DNA of 64,000 nt from positions 434,001 through 498,000 of the forward strand of contig NC_085855.1 of NCBI RefSeq assembly GCF_020906515.1, read 5' to 3'. The notes under the pieces were generated by a model, which was not told the DNA's origin, did not search any database, and worked only from the letters and a program-made list of their open reading frames with translations. A program made the translations under genes and the position numbers. The stretch comes from Vanrija pseudolonga (Eukaryota; Basidiomycota; Tremellomycetes; Trichosporonales; Trichosporonaceae). Below are positions 63,326 through 64,000 of the stretch, piece after piece (position 1 is the stretch's first letter; every line of letters begins with the position of its first letter).

Positions 63326-63748
63326 CTACTCGTCCTGAACGACGTTGGTGCGCTCGGAGATGTACACGCCGTCCAAGAACTTGCGGATATCCTTCTCCTT
63401 GACGCGGGTCTTGTCGGTGATGGAAGCAGCCGACTGGGAGACCTTCTCAATGTCGTTGCCCTGGATGATGAGCTCGTCCTTGATGTCCGAGAGGGAGACC
63501 TTGACGCCCTCGAGCATGGGGCAGTCACGGACGATCTTCTCGCCGAGGAAGTTGCGGATCTGGATCGAGGCGCCGTCGGCAGCGGGGATGGCGTTGATGG
63601 GGAAATGGGCGTAGACGAGCTTCATCTTGTAGAGGAAGCCCTTGGTGACACCGGTGATCATGTTCTCAACAGCCGACTTGATGGTGCGGAGGCAAGCAAC
63701 GTGCTTGCGGCCACCGTGCCAGACAGTGAAGGTGACCTTCTGGCCGAC
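63326..63748 (-). CDS. RPL9: 60S ribosomal protein L9 (uL6), last exon
   Basis: One exon is in the window, 63748-63326, giving the last 140 residues in frame. uL6 sits at the base of the P-stalk near the GTPase centre. The blocks are VGQKVTFTVWHGGRKHVACL, MITGVTKGFLYKMKLVYAHF, NFLGEKIVRDCPM and ELIIQGNDIEKVSQSAASI, then VKEKDIRKFLDGVYISE. The acceptor is preceded by CTAAC and CCCCCTCAG. The N-terminal exons lie beyond 64000, and the intron is longer than 252 nt, as is common for ribosomal protein genes. Confidence 0.95.
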   Translation of the reverse strand, partial: VGQKVTFTVWHGGRKHVACLRTIKSAVENMITGVTKGFLYKMKLVYAHFPINAIPAADGASIQIRNFLGEKIVRDCPMLEGVKVSLSDIKDELIIQGNDIEKVSQSAASITDKTRVKEKDIRKFLDGVYISERTNVVQDE

Positions 63749-64000
63749 CTGAGGGGGTTAGTTGTCGCAACGTTTGGGGTGCAGGTCGGCCGCCAGGCAG
63801 GCAGATGCAGGACATGGACGGGCGGATCAGGACTGCCGCTTGTCGTAGTGTGGCCAACGCGAGTGCGATGTTGTCGAGGTCGTACGCGAGTGGGCGAAGA
63901 GAGACGAGCGTCGCTGGTGTCGATGGACGACGATTGCAGGTCTGAAGACGTTCAAGAAACCTTGAAGCGCCATCTCGCGGCTCGTCTGACCTCGCCAACC
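63749..64000 (-). other. Part of an RPL9 intron
   Basis: Visible 252 nt of the intron upstream of the last RPL9 exon. No donor joining a plausible uL6 exon is found, and no C/D-box pair was seen, so no snoRNA is called. Confidence 0.6.

Noticed and set aside
63749-64000. RPL9 intron as a snoRNA host
   Set aside because: No C-box (RTGATGA) with a D-box partner or H/ACA pair was seen in the visible 252 nt.

Overview
The window is a compact, GC-rich fungal nuclear segment. Nearly every gene has very short introns (mostly 35-70 nt) with GTNNGT-like donors and a CTGAC/CTAAC branch sequence just before the acceptor. The gene set (Zn2Cys6-PAS regulator, DUF2415 WD40 protein, Rev3, Arp8, Rcf1, Lhs1 with HDEL, fungal-type AP-1 beta without an appendage) and the intron style suggest a basidiomycete yeast, probably Tremellomycetes and perhaps Trichosporonales. 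The placement is inference; no marker was searched.

Layout, left to right. 0-6 kb: start of a gene leaving the window on the minus strand, AP-1 beta adaptin (APL2), mitochondrial BolA (BOL3), methionine aminopeptidase 1 (MAP1, with an apparent 2-nt exon) and a GLOD5-like glyoxalase-fold protein. 6-20 kb: a tRNA-Leu(AAG), a gluconeogenesis-type regulator (ERT1/RDS2 family), a WD40/DUF2415 protein, DNA polymerase zeta (REV3) and a NIT1-type amidase with two start codons (mitochondrial and cytosolic). 20-36 kb: a second tRNA-Leu(AAG), ARP8, an RRM protein, RCF1, a third tRNA-Leu(AAG) on the other strand, mitochondrial ribosome recycling factor, a four-knuckle CCHC protein, an atypical dual-specificity phosphatase, NOL12/RRP17, an amino-acid permease, RFC5 and PHO13. 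36-50 kb: EAF6, mitochondrial intermediate peptidase (OCT1), an IBTK-like ankyrin/RCC1/BTB protein with an RGG tail, PAPS reductase (MET16) and the ER Hsp70 LHS1. 49.5-57.4 kb: three diverged tandem paralogues of an F-box-like family sharing a C-terminal tryptophan/CxxC signature, with a 2.2-kb gene-poor gap between the first two. 57.9-62.8 kb: a large poly-Q, zinc-cluster-like, AT-hook protein whose reading frame breaks once. The right edge holds the last exon of ribosomal protein L9 (uL6).

Most genes are housekeeping genes in divergent or convergent pairs; several divergent promoters carry CACGTG or AAAGT-type motifs. There is no biosynthetic cluster, transposon or virus-like element that I can recognise. 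The most unusual signals are: (1) a short hairpin with an invariant TTCAGT loop and compensatory stem changes, exactly 4 nt downstream of all three tRNA-Leu genes and before the Pol III T-run; (2) the 2-nt exon of MAP1; (3) the tandem F-box-like/CxxC family; (4) the frame break in the AT-hook protein gene.
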